Shown here piece after piece: positions 16,727-26,148 of a stretch of DNA of 64,000 bases. This DNA is from Planctomycetaceae bacterium. GTDB taxonomy: Bacteria > Planctomycetota > Planctomycetia > Pirellulales > Pirellulaceae. The stretch spans positions 124,001-188,000 of the forward strand of contig JAEUIQ010000021.1 in NCBI GenBank assembly GCA_016794985.1, in the 5' to 3' direction. The translations under genes and the position numbers were made by a program. The notes under the pieces were generated by a model that saw only the letters and a program-made list of their open reading frames with translations, made no database searches and was not told the DNA's origin. Position 1 is the first letter of the stretch, and the number at the start of each line of letters is the position of its first letter.

Positions 16727-17308
16727 ATGATCATTCTGATCGATAATTATGATAGCTTTACCTATAATTTGGTCCACCGAATCGGTGAAATTGACGGCTC
16801 ATTGGACGTTCAGGTCTATCGAAACGACGAGATAACCGTGGGCAAGATACGTAGTTTGCGGCCGACGCATGTCATTATTTCTCCGGGACCATGTTCACCA
16901 TCGGAAGCCGGAATCAGTGTTCAGGTCGTCGAGGAGCTCTTGACGGAATTCCCGATTTTGGGGGTTTGTTTGGGACATCAATCGATCGGCCAGGCGACCG
17001 GAGGAAAAATTGTTCGCGCGGTGGATCTAAAACACGGAAAAGTGGATCAAATCCATCATGTGGGACAGGGCCTGTTTGCCGGGCTTTCTTCGCCGATCAT
17101 TGCCACTCGCTATCACAGCTTGGTGATATCTCCTGAGACGCTGAACCCTGATTTTGAAGTCCATGCATGGGCCAATGCATCGAATAACTCCCGTGAGATC
17201 ATGGCGATCAAACATCGGCGGTTGCCGGTCTATGGACTTCAGTTTCATCCGGAAAGTTTCCTGTCGGAAACCGGCCCACAACTCTTGCAAGCGTTCTTGC
17301 GCGCCTAG
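16727..17308 (+). CDS. pabA: Glutamine amidotransferase, anthranilate / aminodeoxychorismate synthase component II
   Basis: A 193-residue class I glutaminase that supplies ammonia to TrpE or PabB. It begins with IILIDNYDSFTYNLVH and has the PGPCSPSEAG loop. The nucleophile Cys81 lies in GVCLGHQSIG, and the His174/Glu176 pair in QFHPES. TrpG and PabA cannot be separated from sequence alone, and no trpE or pabB is adjacent, so the symbol is provisional. The helicase gene starts 11 nt downstream, so the two may share a transcript. Confidence 0.92.
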   Translation: MIILIDNYDSFTYNLVHRIGEIDGSLDVQVYRNDEITVGKIRSLRPTHVIISPGPCSPSEAGISVQVVEELLTEFPILGVCLGHQSIGQATGGKIVRAVDLKHGKVDQIHHVGQGLFAGLSSPIIATRYHSLVISPETLNPDFEVHAWANASNNSREIMAIKHRRLPVYGLQFHPESFLSETGPQLLQAFLRA

Positions 17309-17318
17309 GTAAAATTTC

Positions 17319-18875
17319 ATGAACTTTGAAGGTCTAGGTCTGCATGCGAAGATGCTTTCGACGCTGCAGAAATTGAAGTACAACGTCGCGACGCCCATTC
17401 AAATCGCTTCGATTCCCGCAATTCTGGCGGGCAAAGATGTGCTGGGGTGCGCCGAAACTGGATCGGGAAAAACGGCGGCGTTCTGTTTGCCGATTTTGCA
17501 GCGGTTGTTTATTCCGACCTCCGCAAATCAACAAACGAGTGAACCGGAATCGAACGAACGACCATTCCGATCCGGGCAACCGAAGCACGATCGAAATTCG
17601 AAACGTCGCGTTTCGGTCCTGGTGCTCACTCCGACCCGTGAACTTGCTAATCAGGTCAGCAAGAGCTTTGCGTCTTACGGCAGAGCGCTGGGGCTGCGTC
17701 AAGCCGTGATCTATGGCGGAGTTTCGCAAAATCCACAGATTGCTCAGTTGCGAATCGGGGTTGATATTGTGGTCGCAACGCCAGGTCGGCTCTTGGACTT
17801 GATGGGGCAAGGCGAAGTGGAGCTAAATCAACTAAAGGTGCTTGTGCTTGATGAAGCCGATCAAATGTTGGACATGGGCTTCATCCAACCGTTGAAACGT
17901 ATTGTCAGCAAAGTGCCGAAGACGCGACAGACTCTCATGTTTTCTGCAACGATGCCCGCAGAAATTCAATCACTGGCCGAGCAATGGCTCGTTCACCCCG
18001 TCAAGGTTCAAGCAAACGAGCTGGCACGTCCGCCCGAGCAGATCAAGCAAGCCGTTGCATTTGTTGCACAGTCTCAAAAAGCGGATGCCTTGATTCAATA
18101 CTTGCAGACTTCGTTCGGTATTCGGCAGCTCGTGTTTTGTCGAACAAAACATGGAGCCGATCGTTTGGCGAAAATGCTCGACCGCGCCAAGATATCCGCT
18201 GTGGTCATTCATGGCAACAAAAGTCAAAACGCGCGGGAGCGGGCTTTGGCCAGCTTTTGTTCGGAAGAGCCGCCAATTTTAGTGGCGACGGATGTTGCGG
18301 CTCGAGGTTTGCACCTGCCCGGTGTGACTCACGTCATCAATTACGATCTCCCCAATGTACCGGAGACTTATGTGCACCGGATTGGTCGAACCGCTCGGGC
18401 GGGCGCCGCGGGCCAAGCTATATCATTTTGTAGCCCGGACGAGAAAGAGTTGTTGCGGGACATCGAGCGGCTCATTGGAAGTTCTATTCCGGTACAAACG
18501 ATAGGCACGTCATCACCAGTGGCAAGCACCAAACCAAGCGAGGTGTCCTCAAAACGCTCTGGAAAAGGCCACAAACAGCCAAGCACACGCCCAGCAGCAG
18601 CTGAATCGAGCGGGCGAAAGCGGGACCGCGAAACTTCGACAGCCAAATCGAATCGACCGACAACTCCAAGTTGGGTAAAAAAGAGGAAAACGGCGAGCGA
18701 GCGTCAAGCGGAAGCCCGCAAGAATGCCGCGAGAAAGGCCGCTAAAGTTCAAAAGATTCGCACAGCAACGGATCGTCCTGACGGAAAGCCTGCGGCCCCG
18801 GTCACGAAAAAGAAATCTTCGCCGCACCGTTCGAAGCCGAACCTCGCGAACCGCGATTCACGTCCCAGGGATTAA
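17319..18875 (+). CDS. rhlE: DEAD-box ATP-dependent RNA helicase, RhlE type
   Basis: A 518-residue RNA helicase involved in ribosome assembly or RNA turnover. All core motifs are present: Q motif (YNVATPIQIASIPAIL), I (AETGSGKTAAF), Ia (PTRELANQV), II (DEAD in VLDEADQMLDMGF), III (SAT), V (ATDVAARGLHLPGV) and VI (HRIGRTARAG). The core ends near residue 385. It is followed by about 130 Lys/Arg/Ser-rich residues without fold, typical of RhlE-type RNA-binding tails. Start ATG 17319 has AGG about 9 nt upstream. Confidence 0.93.
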   Translation: MNFEGLGLHAKMLSTLQKLKYNVATPIQIASIPAILAGKDVLGCAETGSGKTAAFCLPILQRLFIPTSANQQTSEPESNERPFRSGQPKHDRNSKRRVSVLVLTPTRELANQVSKSFASYGRALGLRQAVIYGGVSQNPQIAQLRIGVDIVVATPGRLLDLMGQGEVELNQLKVLVLDEADQMLDMGFIQPLKRIVSKVPKTRQTLMFSATMPAEIQSLAEQWLVHPVKVQANELARPPEQIKQAVAFVAQSQKADALIQYLQTSFGIRQLVFCRTKHGADRLAKMLDRAKISAVVIHGNKSQNARERALASFCSEEPPILVATDVAARGLHLPGVTHVINYDLPNVPETYVHRIGRTARAGAAGQAISFCSPDEKELLRDIERLIGSSIPVQTIGTSSPVASTKPSEVSSKRSGKGHKQPSTRPAAAESSGRKRDRETSTAKSNRPTTPSWVKKRKTASERQAEARKNAARKAAKVQKIRTATDRPDGKPAAPVTKKKSSPHRSKPNLANRDSRPRD

Positions 18876-18999
18876 GTTGGAACTTGACGGCAGTGTGAAG
18901 AGTTCAGGCTTAAATCCACGCTGGAATAATCCCGGGGGCGAATCGTAGTCATTGCTTCCGCAGGCAACCGACGGCCGGCACCGGTTGAGGTTCCAACTT
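18874..18999. repeat. Long-range inverted repeat in the 3' region of the helicase gene
   Basis: AAGTTGGAAC (18874-18883) overlaps the helicase stop, and its exact complement GTTCCAACTT lies at 18990-18999, followed closely by CTTTTT. A smaller CAACCG/CGGTTG pair lies between them (18965-18987). The transcript could fold into a large stem with a T-rich end, possibly a terminator. Confidence 0.35.
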
Positions 19000-19153
19000 G
19001 CTTTTTCATCGCTAGAATCCGTCCATTCGATCCAATCGGGACAGCAGGATTCGCAACCACCCCACGACGAATCTTTCTTTGCTTGAGCGTTCGATTTTGA
19101 AACTATGGTTGAGGCGATATCATTCGACGAACCTTACCCTTGAGAAACGACTC

Positions 19154-19897
19154 ATGATCCAGACGTCAGCCACCGAACCGCTTGAAAACTCCATCGAAAG
19201 TCACGCCGGAGCTGCCTTTTTTTGTCGCGAGCTGTTTCGTTTCGGTTGGCAAAAGATCGATCAGCCGCAGGTTCTGATTGCTGGATGTGGTGCTGGTCAC
19301 GAGGCCGTCGCGATTGGCCAAGAATTACGTGCAGAAATCGACGCCGTGGACGTCGAGGACTTCGTGCCACCCGAGCTAAAAACCTTATCCGGGGTTCGTT
19401 TTCAAGTCGCCAGTGTTTGCCAATTGCCATTCGCATCAGATTCGTTCGACGCAATCTTCTATCACCATGTGATTGAACACGTCGACGACCCCGTTGGCAG
19501 CTTGCGCGAATTAGACCGGGTGCTGAAACCAGGCGGATGGATTTTCGTCGGAACACCAAACCGACACCGACTAATTAGTTCGATCGGAGCGCACGAGCAA
19601 TCCGAATGGAAGCCAACGTTGGCAAACAAATTAGGTGACAATCTTCGCGATTGGAAAGATCGACTGACGGGGCGTTTCCATAATCGATTTGGCGCGCATG
19701 CCGGTTTCAGTCACCAAGAACTGGATGATTTATTAGCCCAGCATTTTTCGGAACGAGAATGGCTGACTCAGAAGTACATTGAATTCAAATATGCCACCAG
19801 TCGGTTCAAGTCGTTCCTGCCATTGGTGACCAACGCCGCCACCTGTTGGTTCGCCGCACCAAGCATCTACGTCCTGTGCCGCAAATCGACATCCTAA
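19154..19897 (+). CDS. Class I SAM-dependent methyltransferase
   Basis: A 247-residue cytoplasmic protein. The SAM-binding motif I is VLIAGCGAGHEAVAIGQ, with an acidic strand-2 end (AEIDAVDVEDF), then FDAIFYHHVIEHVDDPVGSL and LDRVLKPGGWIFVGTPNRHR, the usual methyltransferase-11 layout. The substrate is not evident. ATG 19154 is preferred; a TTG at 19079 would add 25 non-conserved residues. It converges on the second methyltransferase at 19932. Confidence 0.85.
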   Translation: MIQTSATEPLENSIESHAGAAFFCRELFRFGWQKIDQPQVLIAGCGAGHEAVAIGQELRAEIDAVDVEDFVPPELKTLSGVRFQVASVCQLPFASDSFDAIFYHHVIEHVDDPVGSLRELDRVLKPGGWIFVGTPNRHRLISSIGAHEQSEWKPTLANKLGDNLRDWKDRLTGRFHNRFGAHAGFSHQELDDLLAQHFSEREWLTQKYIEFKYATSRFKSFLPLVTNAATCWFAAPSIYVLCRKSTS

Positions 19898-19931
19898 GGA
19901 CTCTGGTACGCAAAAGCCTTTTGATCAGATC

Positions 19932-20690
19932 TTAATCACGCGGGCTATCGCCAACGGTCGTTTTGGCCTTGCGTCCGATGAACTGGTAGTACGGCATCCG
20001 GCTAAACGGAATATAGGGGATCTTCCCTTTAGATTCGTGCAACATCACGGTTTCGAAGTGGCGTTCTAGAAACGGCAAATGATCCGGCGAAGGAAATACG
20101 TTGTCGCTGGCAAAATGAGTTGGCCAATAGTGACGCGTGAACCAACCGTGCTTCGCGTGTCCCTCGGCTGGGTATTTTCGCGCGACATAAAAGTCCACCA
20201 CGCCAATCAACCCACCCGGCTTGAGGATTCTCAGCGCGTTTTCAATCGCCGCAAACCAATCGGGAATCATCGTCAATGAATAGGAGAACGTAACCACATC
20301 CGCCAAACCTTCGGTGGGCGTGAACTTGGTCGCATCGTAGGTCACCGGCTCGACATTCGACCAACCATTCTTGTCAGCACGTTTCTGGCACACTTCAAGT
20401 AAGCTGGTCGCCAAATCGACGACGTAAACTTTTTCGATTTGCTTAATGCGCGGCCCAAAATATTCCAGGTTGTTGCCGGTGCCTCCGCCCATGTCCACCC
20501 AAACGCCGCCGGTTGGCGTCGGAATCTGTTCCCATAATTCTTGACGCCCCTGCAATAGTCGTTTGCGAAACGAGTCGTAATCGTCCGCTTGTCCACCGTA
20601 AAAGCTGTCCATCCGCTGAGCGTGGGTGTTGCCCCGTACTCGCTTGAAAACCAAGTGGTAGATTACCTTTAAATCCGAGAACCAACCCAT
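19932..20690 (-). CDS. Methyltransferase resembling the BtaB domain of BTA1 betaine-lipid synthase
   Basis: A 252-residue SAM-dependent methyltransferase. The opening pattern RMDSFYGGQADDYDSFRKRL, the SAM loop VWVDMGGGTGNNLEYFG, VYVVDLATSLLEVCQKR, then VTFSYSLTMIPDWF and GGLIGVVDFYVARK match, as I recall them, the methyltransferase half of fungal and algal BTA1. That domain N-methylates diacylglycerylhomoserine to the betaine lipid DGTS. The 3-amino-3-carboxypropyl transferase half (BtaA) is not in this window. ATG 20690 is chosen over TTG 20765. Betaine-lipid function is inferred from motif likeness; another lipid-modifying methyltransferase is possible. Confidence 0.75.
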   Translation of the reverse strand: MGWFSDLKVIYHLVFKRVRGNTHAQRMDSFYGGQADDYDSFRKRLLQGRQELWEQIPTPTGGVWVDMGGGTGNNLEYFGPRIKQIEKVYVVDLATSLLEVCQKRADKNGWSNVEPVTYDATKFTPTEGLADVVTFSYSLTMIPDWFAAIENALRILKPGGLIGVVDFYVARKYPAEGHAKHGWFTRHYWPTHFASDNVFPSPDHLPFLERHFETVMLHESKGKIPYIPFSRMPYYQFIGRKAKTTVGDSPRD

Positions 20691-21013
20691 TTGCCTGACT
20701 TCTTTGACTAACTCTATTGTGCCACGAATCACATCGAAAACTTGCCAAGCAAATTCCTCGACCAACGAGATTCACACGCCCCAAACCCGCAAATTGTAGC
20801 TGATGACCAGATTCCTGCTAACCGGACATCTGCGGGTCAAGTCCTGTGATTAGCGACCGAACAACAGCAGATCATCGCGAATCGACGGCCCCCATGGGGC
20901 TGTGTTGGGCGTTCTCAGTTATACTGAACGCGTGACGCGAACGAATACCGCGGCAGCCGAAAGGTTGTTAGCGAACGTGAAACCGGCGAGAAAACGTTGG
21001 AAGGGACTGGCGA
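20691..21013. other. Divergent intergenic region
   Basis: About 320 bp between the BtaB-like gene (minus) and the TIGR03790 gene (plus). It must hold both promoters, but I see no convincing sigma-70 pair. No small gene is evident. Confidence 0.4.
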
Positions 21014-23086
21014 ATGTGTGATTTCGGAAATCGACGTATCCGTATCTGGAGCTCGACGGGTTGGTTCATGTGCGGCTGGGCTTGGGCCTGTTTCTGGCTG
21101 ACGATTCAAGTGCCCGATTCCACATTGGCGGGTTTGGGGCCGGAGAACTGTGTGTTGGTGATTAACGGCGACTTGCCCGAATCGCGTGAAGTCGCTGCAC
21201 ACTATGCCGAACTTCGCAAATTTCATTCTCGCAACCTGATTGTTTTGCGTGGGGTCCCGGTTGGTGAAAGTTGTTCGGTCGCGGATTTCACGGAAAAGGT
21301 TCTCAAGCCAATCTTCCAGCAGATCTCGGAGCGGAAATTGGATGCTCAAGTGCACTGCATCATTTACTCAACGGGCTTTCCAACCAAGATCGATTTTTCT
21401 GCCTGGGCGAAGGATGTTGAGCCGCCGTTGGCGGTCCACCAAACGCCCGTCGGATCGTTGACCAGCATGACTTATTTGTACCGCTGGACCTTATCGCAAA
21501 CGCCTGCGATCATCGGGCTGGATACCAATCACTACGCGCGACGCGGGCCAACCGCGGTGCTTGATTTTCCGCTAACTTCCCAAGCAGGTTTTGAAAAATT
21601 CTCTGCCGCGAAACAATTGTATTCTGAGGGGAAATGGACCGAAGCACAAACGGCTTTCGCCGCTTTGCTTAAGGACCAACCATTTCAATGCGGCTTGGCT
21701 TACTGGCAGTGCCGTTGTTATGCCAAGGCCGGTGATGCAACCGCAGCTGCGCAGGCGTTGATCGAAGCGGCTCGACGGGGTTGGCGTTTCAAAAGCTTCA
21801 CCGAAGCAGATCCTGATTTGGCGGATCTGGCTAAGACTCCGCCATTTCAAGCCACATTGAAAGCCATGAGTGACTCGTACTGGGACGTTGCCATCCCCTT
21901 GGCATTTTCCGCTCAAACCGATTGGAGCGTTAGCGGTTTTCCTGAAAAGGTCGAACAGTCACCACATCGCTACATTCTTTCGACCTCCTTGGGTGTCGTG
22001 GGGGACCATTCTAAAACGAATACAGTCGACGAGATCTTAAGTTATCTGAAAAAAAGCGCGACTGCTGATCATACTTCGCCGAAAGGAAAGTTCTACTTCT
22101 CGAGTACTAAGGATGTTCGAACGACGACACGTCTTCCCAATATGCCAGCGGCGGTTAACGCCCTGAACGGCTTGGGATTTTCCTCCGAGATGATTACCAC
22201 AGATCTGCCTCAAAACGCCAAAGCGGTATTGGGTGTGACCATCGGTGCCGCTGGGTTTGATTGGCGAGCTTCCAATTCAAAGTTTCAAGCCGGTGCCATT
22301 GGCGACAACCTGACGAGCTACGGCGCGGTGTTTGACAAAGGACATAGCCAAACCACCATTGCGGAATTTCTGCGGGCGGGAGTGGCGGGGGCCAGTGGCA
22401 CGGTCGTCGAACCGTATGCCATCCAAAATAAGTTTCCTTACCCTATGATTCATGCTTATTATGCCCGTGGATTTTCTCTGGCGGAAGCATTCTACATGTC
22501 CGTCAATGGACCGTACCAACTCTTGGTGGTCGGCGATGCGTTGTGTCAGCCATTTGCCAAGCCACCATCGCTCGACGTCAAAATGGGGTCGGAACTCGAT
22601 CGCGTGAAGGGTAGCGTTCCCATTCAGTTGAGCTTGCGTGACTCATCACCTTTGGCTCAACGCTTCGATGTGTACATGGACGGACTGCGAGTCGGAACGG
22701 TGGCCGAACCGGGACAAATTCGAATTGATACAACAAAACATCCGGATGGCTACCATGAACTTCGTTTCGTGGCGATTGGCTCCGACAGCCCACAATCAAC
22801 TTCGCGCGAGATTGTTCCTCTGCAATTCAATAATCACGGGCATGAGGTCAACTTAGAAGTCAAGGTGCTAGGCGAGAACGTGCAAGTCAAGGTGAAAGCC
22901 CAGGGAGCCGATTCGGTGCAAGTCCTGGCGTTCCACGAGCTGGTGGGCGAAAAAAACGAAGGGGAATTCGAAGTGACTTTGCCAACTTCTCAGCTGGGCG
23001 CCGGTCCGATCGTCATTCAAGCATTGGCAAACTATGGGGACCAAGTTGTTGCTAGTCCGCCGCGATCGGTCAACGTCGCTCGGTAA
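21014..23086 (+). CDS. TIGR03790-type exported protein with TPR-like insert
   Basis: A 690-residue protein with an N-terminal membrane anchor or signal (hydrophobic MCGWAWACFWLTIQV, residues 19-33). The core shows the TIGR03790 pattern: NCVLVINGDLPESREVAAHY, LRKFHSRNLIVLRGVP, a CIIYSTGFPTKID strand, and later the VVEPYAIQNKFPYPMIHAYY and VVGDALCQPFAKPP segments. Between about residues 195 and 290 lies a small TPR-like helical insert (FSAAKQLYSEGKWTEAQTAF). The C-terminal 170 residues look like beta-sandwich repeats. GGAAGGGA lies about 8 nt before ATG 21014. The family is frequent in planctomycetes; its function is unknown. Confidence 0.85.
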   Translation: MCDFGNRRIRIWSSTGWFMCGWAWACFWLTIQVPDSTLAGLGPENCVLVINGDLPESREVAAHYAELRKFHSRNLIVLRGVPVGESCSVADFTEKVLKPIFQQISERKLDAQVHCIIYSTGFPTKIDFSAWAKDVEPPLAVHQTPVGSLTSMTYLYRWTLSQTPAIIGLDTNHYARRGPTAVLDFPLTSQAGFEKFSAAKQLYSEGKWTEAQTAFAALLKDQPFQCGLAYWQCRCYAKAGDATAAAQALIEAARRGWRFKSFTEADPDLADLAKTPPFQATLKAMSDSYWDVAIPLAFSAQTDWSVSGFPEKVEQSPHRYILSTSLGVVGDHSKTNTVDEILSYLKKSATADHTSPKGKFYFSSTKDVRTTTRLPNMPAAVNALNGLGFSSEMITTDLPQNAKAVLGVTIGAAGFDWRASNSKFQAGAIGDNLTSYGAVFDKGHSQTTIAEFLRAGVAGASGTVVEPYAIQNKFPYPMIHAYYARGFSLAEAFYMSVNGPYQLLVVGDALCQPFAKPPSLDVKMGSELDRVKGSVPIQLSLRDSSPLAQRFDVYMDGLRVGTVAEPGQIRIDTTKHPDGYHELRFVAIGSDSPQSTSREIVPLQFNNHGHEVNLEVKVLGENVQVKVKAQGADSVQVLAFHELVGEKNEGEFEVTLPTSQLGAGPIVIQALANYGDQVVASPPRSVNVAR

Positions 23087-23390
23087 TCCGCCATACCGCG
23101 CGATGTCCGTTTGACTGCAACACCAGGCACAAAGAAGCCAGCGCTTTCCGAGTGCTGTCGGTCGACTTGAAAAAAGCCTACTCTCGTTCGGGCAAGCTAC
23201 TGAGAATGGGGCTACTTCTGTCATTAATCGACCGACCCGGTGTTCAGAGTAGCCGTACCGCCAGGTAACCCTTAGCGAGCCCACTTCACCGCAGGTTGAA
23301 GATGCTTGCCAATCATGAACCAAATGCGTCGCTTGGTCGGCTCCAGCTGCGTTGAAGATTTCTTGGCTAGAAGCCGCTTGGTCTGCCTGC
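23087..23390. other. Intergenic region between convergent genes
   Basis: About 300 bp between the TIGR03790 gene (plus) and the glycosyltransferase-like gene (minus). I see no hairpin-plus-T terminator, RNA gene or plausible coding frame. Confidence 0.4.
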
Positions 23391-24242
23391 TTATGATCGG
23401 AGTAGAGAACGCAGCAAGTTCACAAACCGCGGAGCGTCGCCCAGACCGCGAGAGATCCAGCGCCACCCCATCGGAACCACCTCGCCTTGCTCGTTAAGCC
23501 GGTGGCTCGCATGAGAACCCAGCAATAGATGACGTCCCCCGGCGAGCCGCTGATTCTCACGGGCCTCGTCCCCCGAAACATACGCCTGACGGCGATTTCC
23601 ACTATGTTGATGATCGTGCGCTTGGTGTAATGCGGCAACTTGATGTGTTAGGTCGATGACCGGAATGCCTTGGCAATGGGCATGGTAAACCATCCAATTG
23701 TCCCAGTTGCCGCGACCGACGGCGAAGTCGGGAACGGTGTTGAACAGATGACGCGGAAACAAAAAGTAGTCTTTGCAGAGGATACTCGCGCGCGGTCGCA
23801 CCTGGCGTTGCTGTTGCGTCCACTCGCAAAGTTTTGATTCTGGCCATTGTCGAATATCTGTCTCTAAATCGCTCTCGATTCGTTGACCAATTGCCAGATA
23901 GCGATTTTGGGGCCATGAATCGACGGCCGCTGCGGCACTCAAAAGGCTACGATCAAACAAGATGTCGGCGTTCGTGTAGAGCAGTTGTGTCGCCGCAGTA
24001 GACTGCCGCGCCAATTTGAAGGCGCTGCCGATTATTGGCGTGCCAAAACGATTGCGTTGTATTTTTGGGACGTGTCCAAAGCCGAAGTCTCGCGCCGATT
24101 CGGCAACTCCTGGTTCATCACCCAATAGGATGACATGCACTTGGTCACCCAAGCGACGCCAAGAATCAAAGGCGTTGTTTTGCAATCTCTCTACAGTTCC
24201 CAAATGTGGCTTAGGAATCGTCAATAGACACAAGTGGGACAT
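23391..24242 (-). CDS. Glycosyltransferase-like (GT-A fold) protein, uncharacterised
   Basis: A 283-residue protein. The order of strands resembles a GT-A nucleotide-sugar domain: LCLLTIPKPHLG at the start, HVILLGDEPGVAE, then LLYTNADILFDRSLL, with NADILF as a possible DxD-type metal site. Later VGRGNWDNWMVYHAHCQGIP is typical of hypothetical proteins describing sugar transfer. The donor and acceptor are unknown. ATG 24242 is preferred to TTG 24254. It is 27 nt downstream of the VanZ gene and probably in one operon with it. Confidence 0.7.
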   Translation of the reverse strand: MSHLCLLTIPKPHLGTVERLQNNAFDSWRRLGDQVHVILLGDEPGVAESARDFGFGHVPKIQRNRFGTPIIGSAFKLARQSTAATQLLYTNADILFDRSLLSAAAAVDSWPQNRYLAIGQRIESDLETDIRQWPESKLCEWTQQQRQVRPRASILCKDYFLFPRHLFNTVPDFAVGRGNWDNWMVYHAHCQGIPVIDLTHQVAALHQAHDHQHSGNRRQAYVSGDEARENQRLAGGRHLLLGSHASHRLNEQGEVVPMGWRWISRGLGDAPRFVNLLRSLLRS

Positions 24243-24269
24243 TTCAAACGCCAAACGATTCGTCAGGAA

Positions 24270-24803
24270 TCAGACCGTTGTGTGAGCCTTGACACATCCT
24301 TCATTCGGGACTTCAACGAACGAAGATTGGGAAGCAATGAATCGAGTGGTTCCCTCCGGCGCTATATCCAAGTTATCCAATGGGCCGTTGCTGGCTAGAG
24401 GCAAACCTGTTGCGCAGTTGGTACGCATTCGACGGCGGAGCCAGCGTAGGATAGAAAACAGCGACACTCCAATCCATGCTCCCACCATATCGGCAATAAA
24501 GTCAAAAAAATCAGGGCTGCGATGTGTAGAAAACTGTTGGGACCATTCGTCAAAGGCCGCGTACCCTGCCAAAACCACCATGGTTATTCCAGCGACGACG
24601 CGATTGGATCTTAAGCGAAATCGAAGGCAGTTTGCCAACGTGGCTGCCATGAAGAAGTACAGGCCAGCGTGGACGATCTTGTCCAAGCCAGGAATCGATG
24701 CCGACCAACTCACCCTTGGCACACTACTGCCAGGCAGGTGAGTCAATACAAACGCCGTTGTGACGTACAACACGAACAATAATGAAGCGGCGCGACGGGT
24801 CAC
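24270..24803 (-). CDS. VanZ-like membrane protein
   Basis: A 177-residue membrane protein with four hydrophobic segments. VanZ-family hallmarks are LPGSSVPRV, the LDKIVHAGLYFFMAATL helix with its conserved Lys/His, and FDEWSQQFSTHRSPDFFDF followed by GAWIGV. The start is placed at GTG 24803 (MTRRAASLLFVLY), the usual VanZ N-terminus. The frame stays open to ATG 24863, but that ATG lies in the loop of a GC-rich inverted repeat. The C-terminal 50 residues are non-membrane and unusual for VanZ. The biological role of non-glycopeptide VanZ proteins is unclear. Confidence 0.85.
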   Translation of the reverse strand: MTRRAASLLFVLYVTTAFVLTHLPGSSVPRVSWSASIPGLDKIVHAGLYFFMAATLANCLRFRLRSNRVVAGITMVVLAGYAAFDEWSQQFSTHRSPDFFDFIADMVGAWIGVSLFSILRWLRRRMRTNCATGLPLASNGPLDNLDIAPEGTTRFIASQSSFVEVPNEGCVKAHTTV

Positions 24804-24849
24804 GTAATTACTCAGCTCGAACAAAAACAACAGCACTACAGCGCAAACA

Positions 24850-24876
24850 GCTCCCCCGTCCATGCACAGGGGGAGC
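24850..24876 (-). repeat. Perfect 8-bp inverted repeat between fba and vanZ
   Basis: GCTCCCCC (24850-24857) and GGGGGAGC (24869-24876) flank an 11-nt loop. It lies about 100 nt after the fba stop and upstream of the VanZ gene. There is no T-tract, so it is either a processing or attenuation hairpin or a weak terminator. Confidence 0.45.
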
Positions 24877-24974
24877 GCTCAAGTTTAGTTCAGAGCCAGA
24901 CAGCAAACGACCGTCATTCAGAATAATTAACGATTATTCAGGTGGTAACGGCAATTCATCAGACCAATTTCTGA

Positions 24975-25991
24975 TTATACCAATGCCAATTGTCGCATTT
25001 TGGAAGCAAACCCGGCCTGCCCAAACGAAACCATGCGTGCGACGCATACTTTCTTCATCGCATCACGGGCTGGTTTCATGTAGTCGCGAGGATCGAACTT
25101 TTCAGGGCTTTCCATCAGTACTTTTCGTATGGCACCCGTAATGGCCAAACGATTGTCGGTATCGACATTGATTTTGCGAACGCCCGATTTAATGCCGCGT
25201 TGGATTTCCTCAACGGGAACCCCGTACGTTTGACGAATCTGACCGCCGTACTTATTGATCAGGTCCTGCAATTCTTGCGGGACACTACTGCTTCCGTGCA
25301 TCACCAAGTGGGTGTTCGGCAAGCGACGATGGATTTCTTCGATCCGACTCATCGCCAAGACATCGCCATCTGGCTTGCGAGTGAATTTGTAAGCACCGTG
25401 ACTGGTGCCAATGGCGACAGCCAACGCATCCACGTTCGTTTCTGCAACAAACTTGGCAGCTTCTTCTGGATCTGTCAGCAACTGATCATGCGACAGTTTG
25501 CCTTCTGCACCGTGGCCGTCTTCGGCTTCGCCTTCACCAGACTCCAAAGATCCCAAACAACCCAATTCGCCTTCGACGCTGACGCCACGAGCGTGCGCCA
25601 TCTTCACGACTTCGCGCGTCACGCGAACGTTGTAATCGTAGTCGGCGGGCGTTTTGCCATCTTCCTTCAGCGATCCATCCATCATGACCGAAGTAAAGCC
25701 GTTCTCGATAGCACTCAAGCAGGTCGCCGGGCTGTTCCCGTGATCTTGGTGCATGACAATCGGGATTTCCGGATACAACTCCGCGGCCGCCAACATCAAA
25801 TGGCGAAGATAATTGTCTTGTGAGTAGGAGCGAGCACCCCGCGATGCCTGAACAATCACCGGCGAGTCGGTTTCCTTCGCCGCTTCCATAATGGATTGGA
25901 TTTGCTCCATGTTATTGACGTTGAACGCAGCAACGCCGAAATCGTTCTCAGCGGCAAAATCCAAAACCACTCGGAGGGGGACCAAAGGCAT
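24975..25991 (-). CDS. fba: Class II fructose-1,6-bisphosphate aldolase
   Basis: A zinc-dependent aldolase (338 aa) that interconverts fructose-1,6-bisphosphate with dihydroxyacetone phosphate and glyceraldehyde-3-phosphate in glycolysis or gluconeogenesis. Motifs: [18 protein letters not shown], zinc ligands in [21 protein letters not shown], the His of [21 protein letters not shown] and the phosphate-site [11 protein letters not shown]. The layout, with a Gln-Thr-Tyr-Gly insertion, fits the type B (Calvin-cycle-like) class II subfamily. GGAAGG is present upstream of ATG 25991. Confidence 0.95.
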   Translation of the reverse strand: MPLVPLRVVLDFAAENDFGVAAFNVNNMEQIQSIMEAAKETDSPVIVQASRGARSYSQDNYLRHLMLAAAELYPEIPIVMHQDHGNSPATCLSAIENGFTSVMMDGSLKEDGKTPADYDYNVRVTREVVKMAHARGVSVEGELGCLGSLESGEGEAEDGHGAEGKLSHDQLLTDPEEAAKFVAETNVDALAVAIGTSHGAYKFTRKPDGDVLAMSRIEEIHRRLPNTHLVMHGSSSVPQELQDLINKYGGQIRQTYGVPVEEIQRGIKSGVRKINVDTDNRLAITGAIRKVLMESPEKFDPRDYMKPARDAMKKVCVARMVSFGQAGFASKMRQLALV

Positions 25992-26073
25992 GGCGTGAGC
26001 TTCCTTCCATTCAAAGTCAAGATTGATCCCAGGGTGATCCTGGAATTGTTCCCGTTATTATTCTTGTTCCCAG

Positions 26074-26148
26074 GGTGGGAGAGGGGACTCGAACCCCCGA
26101 CATCCAGAATCACAATCTGGCGCTCTAACCAACTGAGCTACACCCACC
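26074..26148 (-). tRNA. tRNA-His (GTG anticodon)
   Basis: A full cloverleaf on the minus strand: acceptor GTGGGTG/CTCCCAC, D arm GCTC/GAGC, anticodon stem CCAGA/TCTGG with loop TTGTGAT (anticodon GTG), and T arm with TTCGAGT. The gene encodes the extra G at -1 (26148) and has discriminator C73 (26074), the His identity pair. CCA is not encoded. Position 6:67 is a T-T mismatch. Confidence 0.96.

Noticed and set aside
19079-19153. Extended methyltransferase start at TTG 19079
   Set aside because: The additional 25 residues are not conserved in type and ATG 19154 is available.
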